Origin: Clostridiales bacterium UBA7001
Lineage (GTDB): Bacteria > Bacillota > Clostridia > TANB77 > CAG-508
Assembly: GCA_002449785.1 (NCBI GenBank)
Contig: DJXP01000015.1
Coordinates: forward strand, 1-45,860
Direction: 5' to 3'
DNA length: 45,860 nt
The position numbers and the translations under genes were made by a program. The notes below the pieces were generated by a model. The model was not told where the DNA came from. It did no database searches and worked only from the letters and a program-made list of their open reading frames with translations. Shown piece by piece: positions 1 to 8,000 of this stretch; within the stretch, counting starts at the first letter, position 1; each line of letters opens with the position of its first letter.

Positions 1-432
1 TTAATTAAACAAATGAAGTCAAAAACTTTTAAAAAATATTATTTGGCAATATTAGAAGGTAATTTAGAAAATAAAAAAGGAACAATTAATGCTCCAATAT
101 CACGAAAAGAAAATTCAATTATAGAAAGAGAAATAAATGAAAAAGGTGCAGTTGCAATTACACATTACAAATTAATTAAAAACTTCACTTATAAAATGTT
201 TAATTTCGCTTTAGTTGAATTTGAATTAGAAACCGGTCGTACTCATCAAATTAGAGTTCATTCAAAATATATAAACCATCCTATTCTAGGAGACACTTTA
301 TATGGTAATGCATCTTCCCTAATTTCAAGACAAGCATTACATGCATACAAAGTTTCTTTTTTGCACCCTGTAACTAAGCAAAATATAATTTTAGAAACTG
401 AACTCCCAGATGATATAAAGAAAATTCTTTAA
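1..432 (+). CDS. RluA/RluD-family pseudouridine synthase, C-terminal part (cut by window edge)
   Basis: The frame is open back to base 1 (four codons precede the first ATG at 13), so this is the end of a larger gene and that ATG is internal. The visible 144 codons match the C-terminal half of the catalytic domain of RluA-type enzymes, which isomerise uridines in rRNA or tRNA. Family landmarks are the K-x-Y-x-A-x-x-x-G segment (KYYLAILEG), the conserved ETGRTHQIRVH motif, HPILGDTLYG and the closing HALHAYK-type motif (QALHAYKVSFLHP). The catalytic Asp motif would lie to the left of the window. Its stop codon overlaps the stop of the convergent acetyltransferase gene by three bases. The family is certain; which paralogue (RluA, C or D) cannot be told from this part. 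Confidence 0.9.
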   Translation, partial: LIKQMKSKTFKKYYLAILEGNLENKKGTINAPISRKENSIIEREINEKGAVAITHYKLIKNFTYKMFNFALVEFELETGRTHQIRVHSKYINHPILGDTLYGNASSLISRQALHAYKVSFLHPVTKQNIILETELPDDIKKIL

Positions 433-881
433 TTATTATTTTTAACCTTCTTATAATAAAATTTTAAATTTATTTCATGTACATCATAAAATTCTAATAT
501 TTTTTGCATTCTTTTGTTTTCATTTCCAGTTGCACAAGATACGATTCTAATATCTGGATTTTCTTCTTTAAGTTTGTTAATTAACTTAAAAAATACTCCA
601 TATTTCCTATATTCTTCTTCAACAAACATTTGAGAAATCCATAATACTTCCCCATCATTAGCCCAATAGAAATAAGAGTATAAAATCATTCCTACAGGTT
701 TACCATCCATTTCAGCAATTAAACATTTAAATTTAGGATTATTACAAAAATAATCCTTATCAATATTATTTTCTAATCCATCTGTCTGTATTTCATTATT
801 TACATTATTTATAACTCTATTTGCATAAATAATAAAATCTTTATGTTTAATATTTGCATTTAAAACTTTAATACTTTTCAT
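429..881 (-). CDS. GNAT-family N-acetyltransferase
   Basis: A 150-residue soluble protein of the usual size for a single GNAT domain. Visible landmarks are a central strand pair (KCLIAEMDGKPVGMILYSYF), then the acetyl-CoA loop region WISQMFVEEEYRKYGVFFKL. There the R-K-Y-G stretch stands in for the canonical R/Q-x-x-G-x-G/A. A C-terminal alpha/beta segment follows, containing NENKRMQKILEFYDVHE, typical of the family. The substrate is unknown. It is convergent with the pseudouridine synthase and lies downstream of tRNA-Leu, from which a hairpin separates it. No strong Shine-Dalgarno is visible; upstream of the ATG there is only a weak AAAGAAAG. The fold assignment is good and the function open. 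Confidence 0.8.
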   Translation of the reverse strand: MKSIKVLNANIKHKDFIIYANRVINNVNNEIQTDGLENNIDKDYFCNNPKFKCLIAEMDGKPVGMILYSYFYWANDGEVLWISQMFVEEEYRKYGVFFKLINKLKEENPDIRIVSCATGNENKRMQKILEFYDVHEINLKFYYKKVKNNN

Positions 882-944
882 ATTATTTAAATTCTTTCTT
901 TAATATAACATCATTTCTTAGCATTTTCAGGATTTGATAATATT

Positions 945-970
945 ATAGACATAGCATTCGCTATGTCTAT
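945..970 (-). terminator. Hairpin just downstream of tRNA-Leu
   Basis: An 11-bp perfect inverted repeat (ATAGACATAGC with its complement) around a 4-base loop starts two bases after the encoded CCA of tRNA-Leu. The tail on the minus strand is AT-rich rather than a clean U run, so it may serve in termination, in 3'-end processing, or both. Confidence 0.55.
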
Positions 971-971
971 T

Positions 972-1054
972 TGGTGCCGATGGTGGGACTCGAACCCACA
1001 TGGTTTCCCGCACGATTTTGAGTCGTGTGCGTCTGCCAGTTCCGCCACATCGGC
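972..1054 (-). tRNA. tRNA-Leu (anticodon CAA)
   Basis: The 83-nt gene includes an encoded CCA. The acceptor stem GCCGATG pairs perfectly with CATCGGC, followed by discriminator A. The anticodon stem CACGA/TCGTG closes a CTCAAAA loop, giving anticodon CAA and decoding UUG. The T arm contains GGTTCGAGTCC and there is an extended class II variable arm, as expected for Leu. The first 17 bases and the promoter are duplicated upstream. Confidence 0.96.
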
Positions 1055-1200
1055 ATTTTCTATTAAATTATATTTTAGTGTGGCTACACAATAACTTATC
1101 CGTAACTCAGCTTAAAGCTTCGTACGGCTAAGAAAAGTTCCGCCACATCGGCATTTTCTATTAAATTATATTTTAATGTGGCTACACAATAACTTATCCG
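1038..1200 (-). repeat. 65-bp direct duplication of the tRNA-Leu promoter and 5' end
   Basis: Bases 1038-1102 and 1136-1200 are identical except for one position (1078, g, versus 1176, a). Each copy holds the tRNA promoter and the first 17 bases of the tRNA. The copies are separated by 33 bp of unrelated sequence. The upstream copy therefore starts a tRNA-Leu that is cut off after the beginning of the D arm. It reads as the remnant of a tandem tRNA duplication or of an insertion and deletion event. The rest of the gap to 1295 holds no gene that I can see. Confidence 0.9.
1067..1094 (-). promoter_or_regulatory. Promoter of tRNA-Leu
   Basis: On the minus strand TATAAT (1067-1072) lies 16 bp below a weaker TTATTG -35 (1089-1094). 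It sits 12 bases before the first tRNA base, so transcription would start a few bases from the mature 5' end. The same box pair is present in the upstream duplicate copy. Confidence 0.7.
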
Positions 1201-1271
1201 CATAACCTATTGATAATATTAACATATATTCTTTTAGTTGTCTAGATTAATTTAAATATTTTATTAAAATA

Positions 1272-1288
1272 GAATAATAGGATTATTC
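1272..1288 (-). terminator. Weak hairpin after the last sortase gene
   Basis: GAATAAT and ATTATTC flank a 3-base loop eight bases beyond the sortase stop codon. They are followed on the minus strand by a T-rich stretch (TATTTTAATAA). It is a candidate terminator for the pilus operon; AT-only stems are weak. Confidence 0.45.
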
Positions 1289-1295
1289 ACTTGTC

Positions 1296-1982
1296 CTATC
1301 TTTCACAATAAACTACGTATCTATGAGAATTAATCCTAAATGGATGACATGTAATTAAAGTTACCATATCTTTGTTTTCTTGTATTAAAACTTTTGAAGT
1401 CTCATTTGGAAGAATTATTTCTGTTTTTACTACCTTATATTTAAGTTCTTCCCAAAAATTTGTTATTAATATTTCATCTCCTTCTTTTAATCTATCTAAA
1501 TGTCTAAACATTTGATGCCTTATTAACCCTCTATGAGCAGCTATTACAACATTAGAATTATTTTCTCCTAAAGGAAGAGATGTATGAGATAAATGTACTG
1601 CTCCTTTATTTAAATTACTGTTTGTTGCTCCTAAATAAATAGGTATAGATAAATTTAATTTTTTAATTTCTAATTTTCCTACTATATTATTTTCTATTTC
1701 AAAATCTTTTAAATCAAAATCCAGCATCTCAAAAGAAAACGGATCATATATTTCTTGACCATTTTCTACTAAATCGTTATTGTACTTTTTCATCTCTTCT
1801 TTTAGTATTTCTAAATTTTGATTATTATCTTCTGATGAATTTAGTTCTTCTATGCTACTTTCAAATGTATTTACATCATCATTAATTTTTTTGGTTACAA
1901 TACTTTTTATTATAATTGGAGATATAATTGTACAAATACCTATAAAAATAAAAACTCTTCCTATAATTTTTTTATATCTCAT
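1296..1982 (-). CDS. Class C-type sortase (short, no C-terminal membrane segment)
   Basis: A 228-residue membrane-anchored transpeptidase predicted to join pilin subunits or attach them to the wall. It has one N-terminal membrane segment (about residues 7-29) and the sortase beta-barrel. The catalytic triad is visible: His150 in IAAHRG, Cys212 in the TLITC motif and Arg221 in NSHRYVV. Residues 80-82 form a DPF motif in the stretch before the barrel, matching the active-site lid of class C pilin sortases. Unlike its neighbour it has no C-terminal membrane helix. Only two bases separate it from the upstream sortase gene, so the two are co-transcribed. The paired sortases probably divide the work of polymerisation and anchoring, but which does what is inference. 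Confidence 0.9.
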   Translation of the reverse strand: MRYKKIIGRVFIFIGICTIISPIIIKSIVTKKINDDVNTFESSIEELNSSEDNNQNLEILKEEMKKYNNDLVENGQEIYDPFSFEMLDFDLKDFEIENNIVGKLEIKKLNLSIPIYLGATNSNLNKGAVHLSHTSLPLGENNSNVVIAAHRGLIRHQMFRHLDRLKEGDEILITNFWEELKYKVVKTEIILPNETSKVLIQENKDMVTLITCHPFRINSHRYVVYCER

Positions 1983-1984
1983 AT

Positions 1985-2902
1985 TTACTCTTCTTTATTT
2001 TCAAACTTATTACTACTATTTTTTTTAGTCCCATATATTCTAGCTTCTTCTCTTAATTTTTCTTTAGGTTTCCTTTCTTGCTTTTTACCAATTCTTCTAA
2101 CTATGATTAATAAAATAATTAAAACTACTATTATTATAGATAAAATAATAGAAATAAATGTATTATTACTATATACTTCTATTGCTTGACTATTTGTCAA
2201 ATTATTTTCATTACTTCTCGTTTCACCAAAATATCTTACACCTCTTACAAGTAATCTATGAGTATTTAATACTTTTGGAGTACATGTAACAAGCGTAACA
2301 AAATCTTTTTCTTCATTTATTTCAATTGCATCAGTGTCCCCAGGCTCAACAATTTTTATATCATCAACTTTATAAGCTAAAGCATTATCTAATATATTTA
2401 TGTAAAAATCATCTCCAATAATAAGTTTATCTATATCATCAAAAATTTTTATTTGTGCTAAGCCAGAATGGCCTGCTAAAACAGAGTGAGTTCCTTTTCC
2501 TCCGACAGGAAGTGATGATGTAGAAACATGTCCAACTCCATTTTGTAATACATCTTCAGCTATTCCATGATAGATAGGCAAATTTATTCCAATTTTTGGA
2601 ATAGAAATATATCCCATTACTTCACCTATATCAAGAAGGTTAATATAACTTGCCTCTAAATTCTCCCCTTTGTTATTAAGTGAAACATCAATATAACTTT
2701 CCATTTCAAGTTTATCGTTATATTCTGCTGCATCTTTTAACACTTTTTCTTTTTCGTTATTTGATAAACTACTTACCTCATCTTGATAATTAGTAATTAC
2801 TTTAGTTTGATTAAACTCCATAAGTAAATTGGAAACAAGTGGATATGAAATTATTAAAATACCAATTATTATTAGTAACGTAGAAAAATTTTTCCTTTTC
2901 AT
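1985..2902 (-). CDS. Class C sortase (pilin polymerase)
   Basis: A 305-residue sortase with N-terminal (about 8-28) and C-terminal (about 248-268) membrane segments, the class C topology. Catalytic residues are His145 in LAGHSGL, Cys207 in the TLVTC motif and Arg216 in NTHRLLVRG, which closely follows the family consensus. The DPF/DPW lid seen in the neighbouring sortase is not evident here, so lid control may differ. A Shine-Dalgarno (AAGGAGAG) lies about 16 bases upstream of the ATG, rather far; no better in-frame start exists. It follows the major pilin after an intervening hairpin, which could lower sortase expression relative to pilin. The class C assignment is strong and the substrate set is inferred from the operon. 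Confidence 0.92.
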   Translation of the reverse strand: MKRKNFSTLLIIIGILIISYPLVSNLLMEFNQTKVITNYQDEVSSLSNNEKEKVLKDAAEYNDKLEMESYIDVSLNNKGENLEASYINLLDIGEVMGYISIPKIGINLPIYHGIAEDVLQNGVGHVSTSSLPVGGKGTHSVLAGHSGLAQIKIFDDIDKLIIGDDFYINILDNALAYKVDDIKIVEPGDTDAIEINEEKDFVTLVTCTPKVLNTHRLLVRGVRYFGETRSNENNLTNSQAIEVYSNNTFISIILSIIIVVLIILLIIVRRIGKKQERKPKEKLREEARIYGTKKNSSNKFENKEE

Positions 2903-2942
2903 TTTGCAAAATTAGTTTCTCTCCTTATGTTATTTAGAAATA

Positions 2943-2983
2943 GAGGCACATACAAAATCTATTTTAAATATTTTATGTGCCTC
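2943..2983 (-). terminator. Hairpin between pilin and sortase genes
   Basis: A perfect 10-bp stem (GAGGCACATA with TATGTGCCTC) is extended inward by AT pairs. On the minus strand it is followed by TATTTC rather than a full U run. It sits between the pilin stop and the sortase start and looks like a leaky terminator or mRNA stabiliser within the operon. Confidence 0.6.
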
Positions 2984-3048
2984 TTTTGTTTAATATTTTT
3001 AATATATTACTTTAATAAATTTTTTTAGTTTATTAATAATTATTTATC

Positions 3049-4917
3049 TTAAGTTTCTTCTTTGTTTTTCTTATTCATAACAACACCTGTGCCTACAAAT
3101 GCTACACCCATTGCAACAAGTAAAACTGCTCCAATACCACCTGTTGTAGGAAGTAATGTGCCTTTTTTATTTACTACTTCAACTTCTGTAGTTGATGATG
3201 TTGCTGAGATAGTAATTTGTTTTGGTTTATTTAGTAAATTATATGTTTTAGTTTTTCCATCTTCTGTATATGTAGGTGCTTGAACTTCAACTAAATAATA
3301 TGTTCCATAAGCTAGTCCATTGTATGATACTCTACCATCAGTTGTACTTGTTGTTAAAGTTATTTCATTTCCATCTTTATCTTTTATAAATCCTGTTCCA
3401 TCTGCATTATTAGATAATTTAAATATTGCACTAGAACTTGTTATAGGATTTGTTCCATCAGTTTTTTTAATTAATAATCCTCCAGAATATACAACTACAT
3501 CGTCTTCTGCTTCTGTAGTTTTATTTGTTTGATTATTATTTTCATCATTATAATTTGTTTTAACAATTGTTGAGTATGTAAGTTTAGCTGTAGATGTATT
3601 ACCTGTTGCACCAAAGTTAGCTGTATTCTCAATTGTTGCATCATAAGTAACTGTTATTAATTCATTACTATGAGCTTTTAATTTTGTTTTTCCTGCATCT
3701 GTAAATGTAATTATAAGTGAACCTTCTGAAACTGTATAATCTGTACCTTTTACTAAAGGAGTTGTTCCTACTTTAACATCTAATGTTTCGCTATTTGGCG
3801 TAATACCAGTTGGATCAGTTTCAGTAATAATAAATGTTGTTAATTCATCTACTTTAGATGGTATTGTAGCTGTTGTTTTAAGTGTAACTGTAGCACCTAA
3901 GTCACCACTATTTACTCCATCTGTTTGAGTGTTTGTATCATCAGTATCTTTAGTAATAGTTTGTATAACTTTATCTACTGTGGGTTTTTCATTTGTAACT
4001 GTAATAGTATTTTCTTTTTCAGTTTCACTTGCCCCAACAGTTACCATTGTTTTATTATTTGAAGCATCAACACTTACTGTAAATTCATAAGTAGTTTTAT
4101 TATCTAAAATATAAGTAGCATTAGCAGTGCCTAAGTCTGTTTCAATTAATCTGTATGTACCTACTGGTAAATTATCAATAGAAGCTGTTCCGCTTCCAGC
4201 TGTTGTAACTTCAACATCTGCACTATTTTTTTGATAATTTTCCCAAGCAGAAGCCACTGTATTATATTTTTGAAGTAAGAATTTTACTCCATTTAATGTA
4301 GTTGTAGTCTTTGTTCCATCAGTATTTAATGTATCACCATTTTTTGTAATATTAATTTTACCATATGCTGTTGTATTTTTAGGATATACTACAACATCAT
4401 ATACTAAATTTTTTCCAGCACCATCATTATTTTGAGTTCCATCTGTTTTGAAAATTGCACCACTATTTGCCTCTGGTGTTGTAGTAGGAATATCTACTAA
4501 AAATGGATCACAAGTAGCTGTAACATTTTCTGGAACAGCAGTTTCTACTACTAAATATCTACCTAAAGCAAGATTTCTAAAATCAGCTTCTCCAGAACTA
4601 TTTGTTACTTTTGAATCAGTATAATATTCTGTATCTCCAGTACTATCATAAGTATTATCAGTATACTTTGAAGGTACTGTTGTTGAAGTAGTAGTATCTC
4701 CAACACGGTAAATTGTAAATGTAACTTCTCCAAGTGGAATATTTTCTCCTTCATGTCCTGTACTACCAAGTTCATACTTAACTATTTGTAAATTACCTGT
4801 AGTTCGAGTTAAATCAAGTGCAGCAAATGAATTTAAATTAAAGCTTGCCAATAATATCATTGCCACAACTACTAATGAAATTAGTTTTTTTAATTTTTTC
4901 ATTTTTCCTTTTACCAT
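3049..4917 (-). CDS. Major pilin (backbone) subunit, LPTTG-anchored, isopeptide-forming
   Basis: A 622-residue pilus shaft protein. In order it has a signal peptide (about 1-32, basic start then hydrophobic core, ending NSFA) and an N-terminal domain with an E-box-like GRYLVVETAVPE. The pilin motif VVVYPK follows, its Lys180 being the expected sortase acceptor for polymerisation. Next come a SpaA-like domain (YGKINITKNG), a fimbrial D2-type domain (about 310-480) and a last SpaA-like domain with YYLVEVQAP. The sorting signal LPTTG is at 589-593, followed by a membrane segment and the tail NKKNKEET. This is the canonical layout of Gram-positive major pilins with self-forming Lys-Asn bonds. Start choice is uncertain: ATG 4917 lies inside a leader hairpin, while ATG 4902 also precedes the signal peptide. 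It lies between the giant adhesin and two sortases. Confidence 0.93.
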   Translation of the reverse strand: MVKGKMKKLKKLISLVVVAMILLASFNLNSFAALDLTRTTGNLQIVKYELGSTGHEGENIPLGEVTFTIYRVGDTTTSTTVPSKYTDNTYDSTGDTEYYTDSKVTNSSGEADFRNLALGRYLVVETAVPENVTATCDPFLVDIPTTTPEANSGAIFKTDGTQNNDGAGKNLVYDVVVYPKNTTAYGKINITKNGDTLNTDGTKTTTTLNGVKFLLQKYNTVASAWENYQKNSADVEVTTAGSGTASIDNLPVGTYRLIETDLGTANATYILDNKTTYEFTVSVDASNNKTMVTVGASETEKENTITVTNEKPTVDKVIQTITKDTDDTNTQTDGVNSGDLGATVTLKTTATIPSKVDELTTFIITETDPTGITPNSETLDVKVGTTPLVKGTDYTVSEGSLIITFTDAGKTKLKAHSNELITVTYDATIENTANFGATGNTSTAKLTYSTIVKTNYNDENNNQTNKTTEAEDDVVVYSGGLLIKKTDGTNPITSSSAIFKLSNNADGTGFIKDKDGNEITLTTSTTDGRVSYNGLAYGTYYLVEVQAPTYTEDGKTKTYNLLNKPKQITISATSSTTEVEVVNKKGTLLPTTGGIGAVLLVAMGVAFVGTGVVMNKKNKEET

Positions 4918-4973
4918 TAGAGACGCCTTTTTGGGGTATAAATTTTTACTAAAATAACACGTCCCTAATGGTA
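4912..4973 (-). promoter_or_regulatory. Pilin leader hairpin enclosing the first start codon
   Basis: In the minus-strand RNA, UACCAUUAGGGACG (from 4973 down) pairs over all 14 positions, with one G-U pair, with CGUCUCUAAUGGUA (ending at 4912). The loop is 34 bases. The 3' arm contains the AUG at 4917. A strong Shine-Dalgarno (AAAGGAG, 4976-4982) sits two bases before the 5' arm, and a second in-frame AUG (4902) lies 9 bases past the stem. Folding would mask the first AUG and bring the Shine-Dalgarno close to the second. The pairing is seen directly; translational control is inferred. Confidence 0.65.
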
Positions 4974-5028
4974 TACTCCTTTCTTTGGATTTTTATTTAT
5001 GAAAATTTAATAACAAATTAATTAATAA

Positions 5029-8000
5029 TTATTCTTTTTTATTCTTGTTTTTTCTATAATTTCTTCTAGTTTTTATTTTATTTATTTGATCTTTAATGTA
5101 AGCATCATGTTCAATTTGATAATTATAATATACACTCTTTTCTAATTCTCTAGTTAAGAAATCTTTTCTCTTTGGTCTGTATGATGTTTTTTTATTTTGT
5201 TTTCCTGTAAACATATTTCTTCTTAGTGGTCTTAGTCCTAAAAAGACATTTACTCTACCGTTTTTCATTTTTATTGCATATATTATAATTAATATTCCTG
5301 CAATAACAAATATATATTGTCCAATTTCACCAGTTGGTGGAAGAACTGTTTTTAAATTGTTTGATAAGTTACTTTCATAGTCTGGATTTACATCTGTAAT
5401 TTCTATATCTACAGTACTTCTTAACAAATTATATCCTGCTGGTGCTTTCGTTTCTCTTAGTCTATATTTTCCATATTCAAGATTCTCAAATAATGCAACA
5501 CCTAAAGTTTCGGTTTCTTGAGAAGTAGTTACTGTTCTTTCATTAAATGAATCATCTACTATATAACTTCCTGGATTATTTTCATCTTCTTTTAATTTTT
5601 GAAGATTTAGTTCTGCTCCTGGAAGCTTTGTTTCTGTATTTGCTCCATCCACTTTTGTTATTTTAATACTTCCATACTTATTATTTGTAATCTTATAAAA
5701 TAAGTTGTTTCCTTCTGTTCTTACAAGAGTAATCTCTTTATAATATCCAGATGGCACAGTTTCTTCATCTACTAAATAATTTATTTCATTTCCTAAAGTA
5801 TCATATTTAGATTTATTTTCCCAAGTGTATTTAAATGTATTAGAACTATTTAATTCTTGAGTATCTAAAACAGTATCTCCGTCTTTTAGTTTAGCATTTA
5901 TAGATGTAGGCCTTGATGCTAATAAACTTTGGTCTCCTTTCCATTCTTTAACAACTTCTATATTTCTGCTAAAATTAATTTCTGTTTCTGCACTTGATGT
6001 AGCTTTTTGGGTTACATTATTTATTAAAGAAATACTAGCTTCTACATTATTTGTAATTATTGCATCAGTAGAATTTGTTTTTGCAGTTTCATAATTTTCT
6101 ATTAATTTTGATTCTTCATATAATACTGAAATTGTTTTTGAAAACTTAATTTTATTTATTCCTTCAATTTCCTGCGAATCTAACTCTTCTGATGTTCCAC
6201 CTGACCATGTAATTATATTTGAAGTAGGATTATATGTACCTGTCCATGTTATTTTATAATTTGTTCCCTCTTCAGTATAAGTTCCACCAGCTAACTCTGT
6301 AGTATCTATTATTCTATACGGCAAAGTATCCACTATTTGAATATTAACCTCACCATTATATTCAGATATAATATCTGCCTCATAATCAAGTTTATATGAT
6401 ATTTTTGTATCTTTGCTTAATATTTCTTCTGTTGCTTCTTTTTCAATACTTAAGTTTCTTATAATTAATTTATTTGTAATTGTATTTCCAGAAGTGCTTG
6501 ATATATATTTATCTAACTCTCCGCTATTTACTGCTTCTTCTGAAACAGAATATGTTATTTCATCACCATTTGAATCATATTTAGGAAGATTTGTAAAAGT
6601 ATATTCCCAGTTGTTTGAATTTGTAGAATCAACATTACTTGCAGTTAAATTATAATTTTTGGTATTTTCTCCACCTGAAACTACTAGCTTTATAGATTCT
6701 AATCTGTCTATATTTCCATCATCCCATACTTTTATAGCTTTATATGTGGTTTTCTCATCCGGAACTGTAAATGTATTTGTAACAACTCCTAAGTTTTTAG
6801 AACTTACCTCTACTACATTTCCACCAGATTTTGTATAGAATTTTAAGTCTCCTGCACTTACTTCTTCTTCATCTATTCTATATACTACTAAATCCCCTAA
6901 AGAATCGTATTTAGCAAATTCTCCAAAAGAATCTACTTCCCATCCATTTTCACCAGATTCACTATTTACCTCTCTTCTTGCAAGTTCTATTACATTTTCT
7001 TCATCAATTACTTTAACTAATTTTAAAATAACTGATGCAGGTCTTTTGGCTCTTTGAGTTTCGTTACTTTCAATCCAAAGCTTTTTAGCTGATATATTTA
7101 GCTTATCTTCAGGTACAGTAAATGTATTTGTAATTGTGTATTCATAACTATCACCCGTACGCGATGGACTAATTTGTTTTGAATAGAATTTTAAATCATC
7201 TGTATTTACTTCTTCTTCATCTACAATATATGTTATTTCATTTCCTGAACTATCATATTTTGCGAATTCTCCTAGAGACTTTTTCCATACATAAGGAGTC
7301 TCTAATGATTCTTTATTTTCTGTTGTTAAATTAAATTCTGAATTTGTAGCACCACCAGTAACCGTTACTTTAATTCCTGATGGACGTTTAGAAGCCTCGT
7401 TATTATTATCACTCCATATTTTTGTAACTCCAATTGTTACCTTATCATCTGGAACTGTAAATGTATTTGTAATACTTGCATTAAAGCTATCCGCTGTTCC
7501 TGAATTTACAGTAGTTCCACTTTCACTAGATTTTATATAAAATTTTAAATCTCCACTTGTAGCTTCTGCTTCATCTATAACATAATTTATAGCATTTCCG
7601 TTAGCATCATATTTTAAAAGTTCAAAAATATGTGATTCTTCGTGAGTAACAGCCGTTTGATTTGATAAAGTATATTCTTGAATAATGTTACTTTCTCCAC
7701 TTACTTTTACATTTAACTTGATATTTTCTGGTCTTTTTCCATTTGCATTAGAATTATCATCCCAAACTTTTGTAACATTAACATTTATAATATCTGTTGG
7801 AGTAGTATATGTATTTGTAATTTCATATGTAATATCATTTTCATCATTTCCTGATGTTTTTGCTACTACAGGATTTCTATAAACAATTCCTGCTGTTCCA
7901 TCTAAAGGAACTTCTTCTAAAGAATATGTAATTCTATCTCCGTCTGAAGTGTATTTTGGAAGATTAGACCATACATATGTCCAGTTTTCTCCATTAGTAT

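Noticed and set aside
1038..1200. Attachment site pair of an integrated element
   Set aside because: The repeat covers the 5' end and promoter of the tRNA, only 33 bp lie between copies, and there is no integrase.
4912..4973. Invertible DNA element flanked by inverted repeats
   Set aside because: The enclosed segment is only 34 bp, has no promoter, and no recombinase gene is nearby; an RNA hairpin is simpler.
4918..5028. Cyclic-di-GMP riboswitch upstream of the pilin, as often found before clostridial adhesins
   Set aside because: The interval is short and lacks the conserved class I core; only the simple 14-bp hairpin is present.
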